From Thermoplasmata archaeon (GTDB taxonomy: Archaea > Thermoplasmatota > UBA186 > UBA287), in NCBI GenBank assembly GCA_011620765.1, contig WOYO01000005.1:1-35905 (forward strand): a stretch of 35,905 nucleotides of DNA. The letters are read 5' to 3'. A program made the position numbers and the translations under genes. Shown here piece after piece: positions 1 to 9,707 of the stretch. The notes beneath the pieces were generated by a model. The model was not told the origin of the DNA and did not search any database. It saw nothing but the letters and a program-made list of their open reading frames with translations. The number at the start of each line of letters is the position of its first letter. Position 1 is the first letter of the stretch.

Positions 1-60
1 GAAAGTCCTGAACAAGAGAAACACAAAATTGCAGAAGAATTAACGGATCATAGATCTTAA
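1..60 (+). CDS. 3' end of a truncated CDS (…ESPEQEKHKIAEELTDHRS*)
   Basis: Open frame from base 1 to TAA at 58-60; the 5' part lies outside the window. Confidence 0.3.
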   Translation, partial: ESPEQEKHKIAEELTDHRS

Positions 61-115
61 CGAGTTTTTATCTCCATTTTCAATTTCAACCAATCACATT
101 AAACAGCAACCGCAG

Positions 116-126
116 ATTATAAATAA
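116..126 (+). promoter_or_regulatory. TATA box of a putative leaderless promoter for the WtpA-TupA gene
   Basis: attataaataa centred about 26 nt upstream of ATG at 147. Confidence 0.5.
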
Positions 127-146
127 AAAAAACGATGTAGTTGTAT

Positions 147-1907
147 ATGCATATCGAAAAGAAGGTTAGTTGGAATGCCATAATAGCTACATGTTTGCTT
201 GCTATCTCACTGCTGGCAGGCTGTGTAGAGCAGGGAGAGGGTAAAACACTAAAAGTGTTCCATGCAGGCAGTCTGGCGGCACCGTTGGGCGAAGTTGAAA
301 GAGAATTCGAACAGCTGTATCCAGAGATAGATGTGCAGAGAGAATCCTATGGCAGTGTTGAAGCAATAAGGCAGATAACAGAAGCAGGAAAAAAAGGAGA
401 TGTACTTGCTTCTGCAGACTATACCCTGATACCAGATATGATGTATGATGAATATGCTGAGTGGGTGATCAGATTCGCAACAAATGACATGGTGCTTGCT
501 TACAACTCTGAAAAGAGCAGGTATGCTGAAAGTATCACCGCAGAGAACTGGCATAATATTCTGCGCAGAAGCGATGTAACCTTTGGTTTTTCAAATCCAA
601 ACCTTGACCCATGTGGTTACAGAGCTATGATGGTCTGTCAGCTTGCAGAACTGTATTACAACGATAGCAGGATATTTGATGATCTAATTATGAACAACAC
701 TCTCATTTCTGTTGAAGATGGTGACGAATATCTTATAAAGATAAAAGTACCAGAAAATCTCGGCCCTGATGCCAGAAAGGTCACCATAAAACCCAAGGAG
801 GCTGAACTCACATCTCTTGTTGAGATGGGTGGTCTTGACTATTATTTCATATACCGGAGTGTTGCGGTTCAGCACAACCTCAGTTTCGTTGATCTGCCAG
901 GGGAGATAGATCTTAGCAAGGTAGAATACGAGGATCTGTACAAAAAGATAGAAGTTGAAACCGCTGATGGAAGTGTAAAAGTTGGAAAGCCAATTGTCTA
1001 TGGTATAACTGTACCGAAGAATGCGGAGAGCCTTGAACTCGGGCTAGAGTTCGTAAGATTCGTCACAAGCAAGGAAGGACAGGAGATATTTTCCAGAAAC
1101 GGGCAGCCTCCCATCGTTCCTCCAGTTGGGAGCGGGGATCTGCCAGAGAGCCTAGGGGTTAAGGAAACATTAAAGCTGGCAACTGGAAGCCCCTATGAGC
1201 TAGGACTAATCGATGCGCTAGCTGAGCCATTTGAGGAGAGATATAATTGCAAGGTTGAAGTAACAAAGGCTGGAAGTGGTAAGTCACTGGATCTCGGCAG
1301 GGAAGGCAAAGTTGATCTTGTAATGGTACATTCACCAGAGGAAGAGGAGAGATTTATTGCCGATAAGCATGGTTTGGATAGAGCTTATGTGATGTCCAAC
1401 GATTTTGTAATTGTAGGCCCGGAGGATGATCCTGCGGGGATTAGGGGGATGACAAACGCCACAGAAGCATACAAAAAGATCGCTGAGACCAGAACACCTT
1501 TCTTTTCCAGAGGAGATAACTCTGGAACCCACAAAAAAGAGATGTCTATTTGGAAGGACGCCGGGATAACACCCAAAGGGGAGTGGTATAGAGTAACACA
1601 CTCATTTATGGCCACAACACTTGAAATGGCAAACGAGGAGCAAGGATACTTCATGACCGACAGGAGCACTTACATCACACTGAAAGATAAAATAGACCTG
1701 GACATACTGGTTGAAGGAGACCCTGAGCTGGTGAATCATTATCATGCGATTGCAGTGAATCCGGCTAAACACTCCAACGTGAATTATGTCCTAGCAAAAG
1801 CATTTATTGATTATTTAACATCCACAGAGGGAAAAAGAACAACTATGGAATTCGGAACAAAGGAGTTCGGTGAGCCTCTCTACTATGTTATGTTGCAGAG
1901 GGAGTAA
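147..1907 (+). CDS. Two-domain tungstate/molybdate-binding lipoprotein: N-terminal WtpA-like domain and C-terminal TupA-like domain
   Basis: Lipobox LLAGC; WtpA-type LKVFHAGSLAAPL…GDVLASADYTLIPDMM; TupA-type DLVMVHSPEEEERF…FFSRGDNSGTHKKE…LVEGDPELVNHYHAIAVNP…FGEPLYY. Start at ATG 147 rather than TTG 141, based on TATA spacing. Confidence 0.9.
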   Translation: MHIEKKVSWNAIIATCLLAISLLAGCVEQGEGKTLKVFHAGSLAAPLGEVEREFEQLYPEIDVQRESYGSVEAIRQITEAGKKGDVLASADYTLIPDMMYDEYAEWVIRFATNDMVLAYNSEKSRYAESITAENWHNILRRSDVTFGFSNPNLDPCGYRAMMVCQLAELYYNDSRIFDDLIMNNTLISVEDGDEYLIKIKVPENLGPDARKVTIKPKEAELTSLVEMGGLDYYFIYRSVAVQHNLSFVDLPGEIDLSKVEYEDLYKKIEVETADGSVKVGKPIVYGITVPKNAESLELGLEFVRFVTSKEGQEIFSRNGQPPIVPPVGSGDLPESLGVKETLKLATGSPYELGLIDALAEPFEERYNCKVEVTKAGSGKSLDLGREGKVDLVMVHSPEEEERFIADKHGLDRAYVMSNDFVIVGPEDDPAGIRGMTNATEAYKKIAETRTPFFSRGDNSGTHKKEMSIWKDAGITPKGEWYRVTHSFMATTLEMANEEQGYFMTDRSTYITLKDKIDLDILVEGDPELVNHYHAIAVNPAKHSNVNYVLAKAFIDYLTSTEGKRTTMEFGTKEFGEPLYYVMLQRE

Positions 1908-2025
1908 ATGAGTAATGGGCTATTAGAACATTCTTCTATTCAATTAGAACAGAACATGAGTAGGATCAACAGGCGGCATAGAGATCAACAAAAGCAAAAA
2001 ACAGATTAGGTGAAAATAGGTGTGA

Positions 2026-2354
2026 ATAGGCATATGGGTTGGAACAAAAAAAAGCTTCAAAGGGACTGTTGAAAGCGAGAGCATATTTATCGTATCTTTC
2101 CTGGTTGGTGTTTTTCTTGTTGCATTTGTTATTCTCACTTTGAGAAACATGTTCTATGCACAGATGGAAGATTTTCCTCCGCTCATTGAGCAGCAAAGGA
2201 TCTATCTGTGTTGGAGTCTTGAGTAATAAGTAGTTAGGCTGCGATATGCTCTACGCTTATAGTTCTTATCCTGGCGAATCCATTGGCATACCTCCTTGCC
2301 AGAAAGGATTTTGTGGGTAAAAGCAAAATAGAGGGTATAGCCGATATAAAATAA
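2026..2354 (+). pseudogene. wtpB: Decayed remnant of the N-terminal part of a WtpB/ModB-type ABC permease
   Basis: Frame 2026-2226 reads IGIWVGTKKSFKGTVESESIFIVSFLVGVFLVAFVILTLRNMFYAQMEDFPPLIEQQ… and hits a stop; another frame (2241-2354) reads [37 protein letters not shown], the conserved permease segment, and stops before the EAA-type loop region. Confidence 0.8.
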
Positions 2355-2360
2355 CATAGA

Positions 2361-2370
2361 TTTATAAAAA
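2361..2370 (+). promoter_or_regulatory. TATA box of a leaderless promoter for the CPBP protease gene
   Basis: tttataaaaa about 24 nt upstream of ATG at 2389. Confidence 0.5.
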
Positions 2371-2388
2371 ACCACCACCATCGCATTT

Positions 2389-3318
2389 ATGGATGATGAC
2401 TCGTTCTATCTTTTGATTGCGATCGTTGATCTGATCATAATCCATGGCCTTGGGGGATCTACACTTCTATCAGCAACCATAACAGGAATGACAGCAACAC
2501 TTGCTGTTTTGGGCATCTCATATCTCATTCTTCTAGCGATCCTGCTTCTCTATATCCTGGATAATGGTATCGCTGAAAAGATGAGAGCAAGGACTATAAT
2601 AGAAAATAACTCGATAACATCATTCCTCTTACTTATCTCTCTCATTTTCTTCATTCTTTGTATCGGTATAGGCGGCAATGCAGCAACAATATTTGATCTC
2701 TCGCAGAACTCTAGCCTCGAAGAGATCTTTGGTTCCATATCTCTGGGCCCTGCGAATTTGATAGGGCAAAGCCTGATGACATTTTTCATATTCTTTTTTG
2801 GACCATTGGCTTATGTAGCTTTAGCAAAAGGTTATGGCGCAAAGAAGAGCTTTGAGATCCTGAAGCTGAAGATAACCAGGCGCAGCATTCTATACTTCTT
2901 AGCTGGTATACCCGCAGTTATTTTACTGAACGGCGCTTTAGAATATCTATTGTTATTTCTGCAGGATCTCTTCGGATTTCAGCTCGCAGAAAATGTTGTC
3001 GCGATAGGATTGGTGCAGGGCATGAATGTGCCCATGGCTTTTATCATGGCAGCGCTTACAGCTTTCGGTGAAGAGCTTTTCTTCAGGGGCTTTATGCAGA
3101 ACCGGGCTGGAATCTGGCTCACAACAATAGTCTTCACCCTCTCGCACATAAGTTATGGAAATCTCTATGAGATCATAGCTGTATTTGTGTTTTCTCTCAT
3201 AATGGGCTATGGAGTGAAAAAAACAAAGGACCTGGGCTTTTCCATAGGCATGCATTTTACAAACAACTTTGCAACAGCTATCATCATCAACTATTTCCCG
3301 CATCTGGCGGGTATCTGA
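2389..3318 (+). CDS. CPBP family intramembrane glutamic endopeptidase
   Basis: Multi-TM; motifs FGEELFFRGFMQ, FTLSHISYGN and GMHFTNN. Confidence 0.85.
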   Translation: MDDDSFYLLIAIVDLIIIHGLGGSTLLSATITGMTATLAVLGISYLILLAILLLYILDNGIAEKMRARTIIENNSITSFLLLISLIFFILCIGIGGNAATIFDLSQNSSLEEIFGSISLGPANLIGQSLMTFFIFFFGPLAYVALAKGYGAKKSFEILKLKITRRSILYFLAGIPAVILLNGALEYLLLFLQDLFGFQLAENVVAIGLVQGMNVPMAFIMAALTAFGEELFFRGFMQNRAGIWLTTIVFTLSHISYGNLYEIIAVFVFSLIMGYGVKKTKDLGFSIGMHFTNNFATAIIINYFPHLAGI

Positions 3319-5008
3319 TAACTCTTGCGCCAGCTCTGAAGTAATATGGAAGTAGAGAGAAAATGTGAGGCTTTGCATAGCGCTCATCCCCGCAAACTAT
3401 GAAAGCCTTATCATCGATACCTCTCAAAGCCCTTCCCATAGCCTGCGAAACTCTCCTTATCGCAGGCACAGTGTATGCATAGTATCTTCCCTGCTTGGCC
3501 CCATAGAGGTTCATGTAATACTTGATATAAAGCGTTGTTTTCAGTGTTGCCCTCTCAAAGGGTATACCAGCTATAAACACAGAATCTAAAGCTTGAGGCA
3601 GATCTATGCCCTCTGCAAATCTGCCCTGAGCACTTGCGACAAGGCATCCCCGCTCTGCTTCCCTGAAACTCTCAAGCATCACTTTTGCTTCAGCTCCACT
3701 CATAGAGTGTTCCTCAATAAAGATGTTATCGGCATTCAAACCGGCATCTAAAAGATCACCCATTATCCTGTAACTTGAACAGAACAGTGCGCTCTTCTTA
3801 CCCTGATTAAGAAACCATGAGACCGCTTCCACATACCTGTTAGCCATCGTTTTGCTCAGAGCCTCTCCCTCTGTCGATAAGCCTTCTATTATGTAGCCCT
3901 TCACATTTTCTTTCTTGAAAGGCATGTAAAAACTCTTTCCTTCATAGTCCCTTAACCCTATGGTGTCGGCGAATCCCTCTACAGGTTCAAGAGTGCCAGA
4001 GCAAAAAACACATCCTAAAAACTGGTCCCATAGCTCTGAAAGGAGCTCTCTAGCTCTCATATCGTATATCTCAAAGCTTTCATCGCTCGCTAACATAACA
4101 ACACCTTCAGCAGAAGCTTTTTCTTCAACACTCTGCAGAAAAGATCCAAGATGATAAAGCGATGATCTTGGCGCAAGATTTTGCTCAAGTTTCTCAGCCC
4201 TTATTTTCTCTCCATATTCCATAAACCTGGAAGCTAAACCCCTGAGGTTTAAAGCGTTAAGGAAGCCCTCCATATCAACCCTGCTTTCTCCTTCTATACG
4301 CTCCATAACCTCTAAAAGCGCTTTAAGAGCTGCTTCACCATCTTCATCATCCATGCCTTCTATCTCATCAATAGCATGCTCAACACCGCCCTTTCTAAGG
4401 GAAACGGAGCTAAGATTTATGGCTGCCTGCTCAAGGTTGTGGGCTTCATCTACAACTAGAAAACTATCAGGGAATGAAAAAGAAGAGCGAAGAGAATAAC
4501 CGGCAGTAGAAAGGATGTAATTGTAGCTGAGACCTATAACACTTGCATAAGGTAAAAGCTTCCTCTGGAAATAATAGGGGCAGATCTTTTCTTTCTTCGC
4601 TATCTTCAAAAGCTCAGAGTAGAGTAAGGGCTCTTCTGGCGAAAAAGAAAAATCAGATAGATTCTTGTTGAAGGCGCAATCCTTCATCTTTTTCTTGCAG
4701 AAGTAGGAAGCAGTATCATAATCAAGCCCTTCCTTGAGCAGACACATGTCCTTTTTCCCTCTGTATGAGAGACCGAAAAAATTGTTTATCGCTTTAAGTT
4801 CCTCAATAGGTCTATCACTCTCATTCCCTGTCCTTACAGCCCATATTATCCTTTTGCGAAAAGGCAGGAGGGCAGAGAGTATGCAGGGCGTCTTCCCGAA
4901 ACCTGTGGTGGCGTTTATGCAAAGCGGTTTATCAATATGAGAGGACACAAAATCAATTAAATCCTGCTGCTCAGCCCTTATGCGATATGGAAAGATCAAT
5001 TTCCTCAC
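3287..5008 (-). CDS. XPD/Rad3-family (DinG-like) Fe-S DNA helicase
   Basis: Walker A ATTGFGKT, DEAH box VVDEAHN, four-Cys Fe-S region (CLLKEG…YFCKKKMKDC…ICPYY), motif VI QAMGRALRG. Confidence 0.88.
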   Translation of the reverse strand: MRKLIFPYRIRAEQQDLIDFVSSHIDKPLCINATTGFGKTPCILSALLPFRKRIIWAVRTGNESDRPIEELKAINNFFGLSYRGKKDMCLLKEGLDYDTASYFCKKKMKDCAFNKNLSDFSFSPEEPLLYSELLKIAKKEKICPYYFQRKLLPYASVIGLSYNYILSTAGYSLRSSFSFPDSFLVVDEAHNLEQAAINLSSVSLRKGGVEHAIDEIEGMDDEDGEAALKALLEVMERIEGESRVDMEGFLNALNLRGLASRFMEYGEKIRAEKLEQNLAPRSSLYHLGSFLQSVEEKASAEGVVMLASDESFEIYDMRARELLSELWDQFLGCVFCSGTLEPVEGFADTIGLRDYEGKSFYMPFKKENVKGYIIEGLSTEGEALSKTMANRYVEAVSWFLNQGKKSALFCSSYRIMGDLLDAGLNADNIFIEEHSMSGAEAKVMLESFREAERGCLVASAQGRFAEGIDLPQALDSVFIAGIPFERATLKTTLYIKYYMNLYGAKQGRYYAYTVPAIRRVSQAMGRALRGIDDKAFIVCGDERYAKPHIFSLLPYYFRAGARVIRYPPDAGNS

Positions 5009-5065
5009 TACTCAAGCTCCTTCCTGCTTTTTGTTTTTATTGCAAGATCATAGCCAATCTTTATT

Positions 5066-5713
5066 TCACCCATTCTTGAGATCGCTTATTCTAAACAGAG
5101 GGACAAGCTCCAGCTTGTTGCTCTTGAGTATTTCCTCAGCCCCTTCTTCTCTATCAACAACAGTAACAACCCTATCAACATAGCCCTTGTTGCTTCGTAT
5201 CACCTTGGCAGCACGCAATGCGGTTTCGCCCGTAGTTGTAACGTCCTCGATTATACATAGCCTCTTGCCCTCAACCTGCCCTATATGCTCTTTTTCAACT
5301 CCATGCTCTCTTTTTTCTTTTCTTATTATCACATAGGGCTTTCCAGAGTAGAGTGAGGCAGCAACAACAAGCGGCACTGCTCCGAGCTCAACACCGGCAA
5401 ACCCATCATACCCTACTCCCCGCCAGGATAGCTCCCTACCAAGGGACTGAAGCGCTGCTGGCTGTGTTATGAGACCTTTTATATCAACATAATAGTTGCT
5501 CTTTCTACCGCTCGTCAGAACAAAATCCCCCTCTTTAACACAATTGCTCACAAGCGATCTCAGCTCCTCTACGTTCTCTTCCTTAAGTGGCGCCACCGGA
5601 GCACAATCTGTACAAAGCCCGAGCATGGGCCTATAGCATGATGTGCAAACATTTCTCTTGCAGCTTATGCACACATACCTTGCTTCATTTATCCCGCATA
5701 TCTCACATTTCAT
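5066..5713 (-). CDS. pyrE: Orotate phosphoribosyltransferase with N-terminal zinc-finger extension
   Basis: PRPP motif LCIIEDVTTTGETALRAA; N-term MKCEICGINEARYVCISCKRNVCTSCY. Confidence 0.88.
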   Translation of the reverse strand: MKCEICGINEARYVCISCKRNVCTSCYRPMLGLCTDCAPVAPLKEENVEELRSLVSNCVKEGDFVLTSGRKSNYYVDIKGLITQPAALQSLGRELSWRGVGYDGFAGVELGAVPLVVAASLYSGKPYVIIRKEKREHGVEKEHIGQVEGKRLCIIEDVTTTGETALRAAKVIRSNKGYVDRVVTVVDREEGAEEILKSNKLELVPLFRISDLKNG

Positions 5714-5722
5714 ATCATCACC

Positions 5723-6250
5723 TCACCATGGTACGTCCTTTAGCCTCAGCTTGTAGGCAGCTATATTGGCTGCCCGATGAAGCAGTGGCGTCATTACCAA
5801 TACAGTTATGGCTATGTACCAATTAAAGCTTTCCAAAAACCAGTCTCTGCTAAATACGAAGCACAGAAACCATGAGCCAAAAACAAGGTTGAGCTGATCA
5901 AGCACTGGAAGCTTTTTTCCTTGCTCTATACCCAGCCTCCTCTTTAAAAAAGAATTGCAGATATCACCAAAAAGCCCGCCAAATGAAAGAAGAAATATAT
6001 TAAAGTAGGAGCCATAGAGCCCAGAATATAGCTCAACTATGACGCCAGCAATAAAGCCTAAAAGCGTCCCCAGGGCTAATCCTTCAAAAGTCTTTCCCCT
6101 GCCCAGAATCCTTCTTCCATCAAAGAAATTCTTACCCAGATCTATGGGCATTTTTCCCCTGGAGAGCACTGCCCCTGGGCTTGAGATGTAGGCTGGAAGC
6201 ATCAACAGAAAAGCTTTAAGCAAAAAGTTCATTTTATTTCTTCCACACAA
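5723..6250 (-). CDS. carS: CDP-archaeol synthase (DUF46)
   Basis: Motifs IDLGKNFFDGRRILGRGKTFEGL and GGLFGDICNSFLKRRLGIEQGKKLPVLDQL. Confidence 0.9.
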   Translation of the reverse strand: MCGRNKMNFLLKAFLLMLPAYISSPGAVLSRGKMPIDLGKNFFDGRRILGRGKTFEGLALGTLLGFIAGVIVELYSGLYGSYFNIFLLSFGGLFGDICNSFLKRRLGIEQGKKLPVLDQLNLVFGSWFLCFVFSRDWFLESFNWYIAITVLVMTPLLHRAANIAAYKLRLKDVPW

Positions 6251-7410
6251 GCAATCTGGCTCAATACATAATTGCGTATGTCCTCAGCGCTCTTTGAAGC
6301 GTAAACCCTCTTCCCTTTTTCAATAACCTTATTCAGCATAGGCTTCATCCTCTCACCACAGCACTGTGGTGGCTCTGCACCCCATGGAAGAACCTCAAAG
6401 TTGAAACAGTGGTCGCATCGAAACCACTGCTTCTTTCCCCCGAGCTTCCCTCTCTTAGCAACGGGTTTGCCCTCCTTCTCAATAACATCCATGGCAAAAT
6501 TGATGGTCGGAGCATTGCTTATGCACGTTCCAACTCCGAAACCATCAACAAGATCTCTGAGCTTTAATACCTCTTCTTCATCAACCCCGCCTGAGACAAT
6601 AACCTTTGCTTCAAATCCCCTTATGTTCATCTCCCACTTCACCTCTGCTACTATGTCCTCCATCTTCCCTTTTCTTGAGCTTGGAGTGTCCAATCTTACG
6701 CCTGTGAGCTTTTTTCCAAGGGTCTTGCAGGCAAGGAGCGCTTCTGCCTTCTCATCATAGTATGTGTCTATAAGAGCTATGCGCGCTACACTCTCATCAG
6801 CTGTCTCATCAAATGCTTTCCATGCAGCGCTCTGATCACCGAACATTATCATAAGGGCATGGGGCATTGTACCTACGGGCACTTTACCTATGGCATTTGC
6901 TCCAGCTATGCTTGAGACACTATCACAACCACCAATGTATGCGCTTCTATCTATCATTGGCGCGATAGCTGGATGCATTCTCCTTATGCCAAAAGATAAA
7001 ACAGTTTTACTACCCGCAAGTTTTTTTATCCTTGCACTTTTCGTTGCTATGCCCGAAGCCTGACAGATCAATCCTAAAGCCGGAGTCTCCAGTTCGCAGA
7101 AAGAGCCGTAAGGGCCCTCAACATAAGCAACAGGCACTCTTATTCTCTTCCTATCCTTATTTACAAATATCGTGCCTTCATCGACTGCATAGACATCTAC
7201 AGCTCTATTCTCAAAGAGCGTTAAAAACTCTTCAAGCCCGCAGAAAACAGCCCACTGATAGTTGTGCGGAAAAGTATCTGCAGTGAACTCCGCAACTACG
7301 CTCTCTCTGTCCTTACCGTACTTTTTCAGAGCATTGAGAGTGTTAACAAAGTAAATATCTGTAGTTTCACCATCAATAATCTCTTTATCTCCAGCAGTAA
7401 AAAAAGCCAT
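6229..7410 (-). CDS. Nicotinate phosphoribosyltransferase with C-terminal zinc ribbon
   Basis: NAPRTase features (EFTADTFPHNYQWAVFCGLEEFL, SFGIRRMHPAIAPMIDRSAYIGGCDSVSS, VSGGVDEEEVLKLRD); C-terminal CDHCFNFE…PPQCCGERM. Confidence 0.88.
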   Translation of the reverse strand: MAFFTAGDKEIIDGETTDIYFVNTLNALKKYGKDRESVVAEFTADTFPHNYQWAVFCGLEEFLTLFENRAVDVYAVDEGTIFVNKDRKRIRVPVAYVEGPYGSFCELETPALGLICQASGIATKSARIKKLAGSKTVLSFGIRRMHPAIAPMIDRSAYIGGCDSVSSIAGANAIGKVPVGTMPHALMIMFGDQSAAWKAFDETADESVARIALIDTYYDEKAEALLACKTLGKKLTGVRLDTPSSRKGKMEDIVAEVKWEMNIRGFEAKVIVSGGVDEEEVLKLRDLVDGFGVGTCISNAPTINFAMDVIEKEGKPVAKRGKLGGKKQWFRCDHCFNFEVLPWGAEPPQCCGERMKPMLNKVIEKGKRVYASKSAEDIRNYVLSQIACVEEIK

Positions 7411-7560
7411 AGAGTGGAGAGGCTTTACTCAAAGAAAAAGGTTTCCATAACAGACTTCAGTAAAGATCCAGAGATCCTGCTCACCTACCTACCCCTGCAG
7501 AGATACTATATACACACCGCCGCCATCAAATGATATTGTATTGCCGTAAACCACGGGATT

Positions 7561-7689
7561 TTACTTGAACGTACCAGCTGTTGCTATAAGTATCCCCTGA
7601 GCAGATAATGAATCATAAGCATATCCCACCCTCTTCATAACCCAAGCTCTGGCACAGCCTAGCCTTGAGGTATTCGGCCTTATGACCAT
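7561..7689 (-). CDS. Possible 42-aa small protein (MVIRPNTSRLGCARAWVMKRVGYAYDSLSAQGILIATAGTFK)
   Basis: Open frame with AAAAAAAGGTG upstream of ATG; no family recognised. Confidence 0.15.
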   Translation of the reverse strand: MVIRPNTSRLGCARAWVMKRVGYAYDSLSAQGILIATAGTFK

Positions 7690-7723
7690 AGCGCACCTTT
7701 TTTTAAAGATTGGACGCCCTACT

Positions 7724-9580
7724 CTATTGCTCCAGCGTTGATAGATCACCAGCTTCAGTGCCCACCTCCTTTGCTCTGAGCAACCTTCTCATTATCTTTC
7801 CACTTCTCGTTTTCGGCAAAGATTCAACAAACTCTATCTCCGAAGGCTTTGCTATGGATCCTAGCTCATGGGCCACGTGTTCTATTATTTCCTGCTTGAG
7901 CTCATTAGAAGGCTCAACTCCCTGCTTGAGAACAACAAATGCCTTTATTATGTTACCCTTTAATTCATCAGGTTTTGGTATCACGGCCGCCTCATTCACT
8001 CCAGGATGACTCACTATAGCACTCTCTATCTCCGCAGATCCCAACCTGTAACCTGAGACCTTTATCACATCATCCTCTCTCCCTATTATCTGTATGTAGC
8101 CCTCTTCATCAATCTTTGCGGCATCACCTGTATAATAATAGCCGGGAATTGTTGTCCAGTACTTCTCCCTGTATCTTTCTGGATCATTATAAAGGCCTCT
8201 AAGCATAGAAGGCCATGAAGGTTTAAGTACCAGATGCCCTATCTCCTGAGCCCTCACAGGTTTCCCTTTATCATCGACAACCAAAGATTCTATACCAAAG
8301 AATGGCTTCCCTGCCCAACCAGGTTTCATCTTCATTCCCGGGATAGTCGTTATGGTGTGCATACCCGTCTCTGTCTGCCAGTATGTGTCAACTATAGGGC
8401 ACCTGCCATTTCCCACAACAGTATATAGCCAGTCCCATGCTACAGGGTTTATTGGCTCTCCAACAGTCCCAAGAATTCTGAGAGAGCTTAGGTTATGCCT
8501 CTTTGTCCAAGCATCACCGAAGCGCATGAGCCCCCTTATAGCAGTGGGGGTGGTATAGAAGATCGATACGCCATATCTCTCAATTATAGACCACCACTTG
8601 TCAGGATAGGGGTAGTTAACAGCTCCCTCATAGATTATCTCCGTGGCACCGTTAAGCAGAGGACCATATACCACATAGCTATGCCCTGTTATCCAGCCTG
8701 CATCACCGGTACACCAATATGTATCCTCTTCTTTGAGATCAAAATCAACCTTTGTTGTAATATATGTTCCAACCATATACCCGCCATGAGCATGAACAAC
8801 CCCCTTGGGCTTTCCTGTAGTGCCAGAGGTGTATAGTATGAAAAGGGGGTCTTCAGCATCCATAACCTCAGTTTTTACTTCATTAGCAAGCCTCAGGGCC
8901 ATGAGCTCATGGTACCAGTAATCCCTCCCAGGCTCCATATTAACAATCATCTTTTCTCCTATCCTCCTTACCACTATACAAGCTTCTATAGTTGGGGATC
9001 TGCTAAGAGCCTCATCCGCTATCTTTTTGAGCTCTAGGGTTCTTCCGTGCATGTAACTTCCATCCGCTGTGATGAGTATCTTTGACTGTGAGTCTCTTAT
9101 TCTCTCGCTCAGAGCCTCTACGCTTAACCCACTGTAAACAACGTTGTGCACAGCCCCTATCTTTGCACAGGTAAGCATCGAGATTATCTGCTCAGGTATT
9201 CTTGGTAGGTATATGGTTACCCTATCTCCCTTTCGGACACCAAAGCTCTTAAGCACTGCCGCAAACTTCTCACACTCCTGAGCGAGTTGATAATAACTCA
9301 GTGTTCTGATCTCTCCATTTTCTCCCTCCCATATTATGGCTAGCTTATTCTTTCGCCATGTGGTCGCATTTCTCTCGAGTATGTTATAAGCTATGTTACA
9401 TTTGGCCCCAACAAACCACCTTGCAAATGGTTCATTCCATTCCCAAACCTTATCCCACGGCTCAAACCAATCCAGCTCTCTGGCTATCTTGTCCCAGAAC
9501 TCATCTCTGTTCTCTATGGATTTTTTATACCATTCGTCGTATTCCCTAGGCTCCATAAAATTGGATATAATCCTTGCCAT
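7724..9580 (-). CDS. acs: Acetyl-CoA synthetase, AMP-forming
   Basis: ANL motifs LYTSGTTGKPKGVVHAHGG, DTYWQTETG, YYTGDAA, GREDDVIKVSGYRLG, PKTRSGKIMRR. Confidence 0.92.
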   Translation of the reverse strand: MARIISNFMEPREYDEWYKKSIENRDEFWDKIARELDWFEPWDKVWEWNEPFARWFVGAKCNIAYNILERNATTWRKNKLAIIWEGENGEIRTLSYYQLAQECEKFAAVLKSFGVRKGDRVTIYLPRIPEQIISMLTCAKIGAVHNVVYSGLSVEALSERIRDSQSKILITADGSYMHGRTLELKKIADEALSRSPTIEACIVVRRIGEKMIVNMEPGRDYWYHELMALRLANEVKTEVMDAEDPLFILYTSGTTGKPKGVVHAHGGYMVGTYITTKVDFDLKEEDTYWCTGDAGWITGHSYVVYGPLLNGATEIIYEGAVNYPYPDKWWSIIERYGVSIFYTTPTAIRGLMRFGDAWTKRHNLSSLRILGTVGEPINPVAWDWLYTVVGNGRCPIVDTYWQTETGMHTITTIPGMKMKPGWAGKPFFGIESLVVDDKGKPVRAQEIGHLVLKPSWPSMLRGLYNDPERYREKYWTTIPGYYYTGDAAKIDEEGYIQIIGREDDVIKVSGYRLGSAEIESAIVSHPGVNEAAVIPKPDELKGNIIKAFVVLKQGVEPSNELKQEIIEHVAHELGSIAKPSEIEFVESLPKTRSGKIMRRLLRAKEVGTEAGDLSTLEQ

Positions 9581-9680
9581 ATATATTTTTTGTTATATAG
9601 ATATCCTGCAAAAAGTAAATAAAAGTGAATAAATCTAAACTAAAGAGGTTGTGATTATATATATTATATATAGTAAGTTC

Positions 9681-9687
9681 TATAATA
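9681..9687 (+). promoter_or_regulatory. TATA element upstream of the PHP-domain gene
   Basis: tataata about 24 nt upstream of ATG at 9708. Confidence 0.35.
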
Positions 9688-9707
9688 GAGTCCACCCATG
9701 TCCGTTT

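Noticed and set aside
249-554. Antisense ORFs within WtpA-TupA (249-554, 684-875, 1332-1669)
   Set aside because: They lie opposite a well-supported CDS and show no family motifs.
1944-2196. - strand ORFs 1944-2150 and 1966-2196
   Set aside because: The + strand carries the recognisable wtpB remnant; the reverse translations have no recognisable domain.
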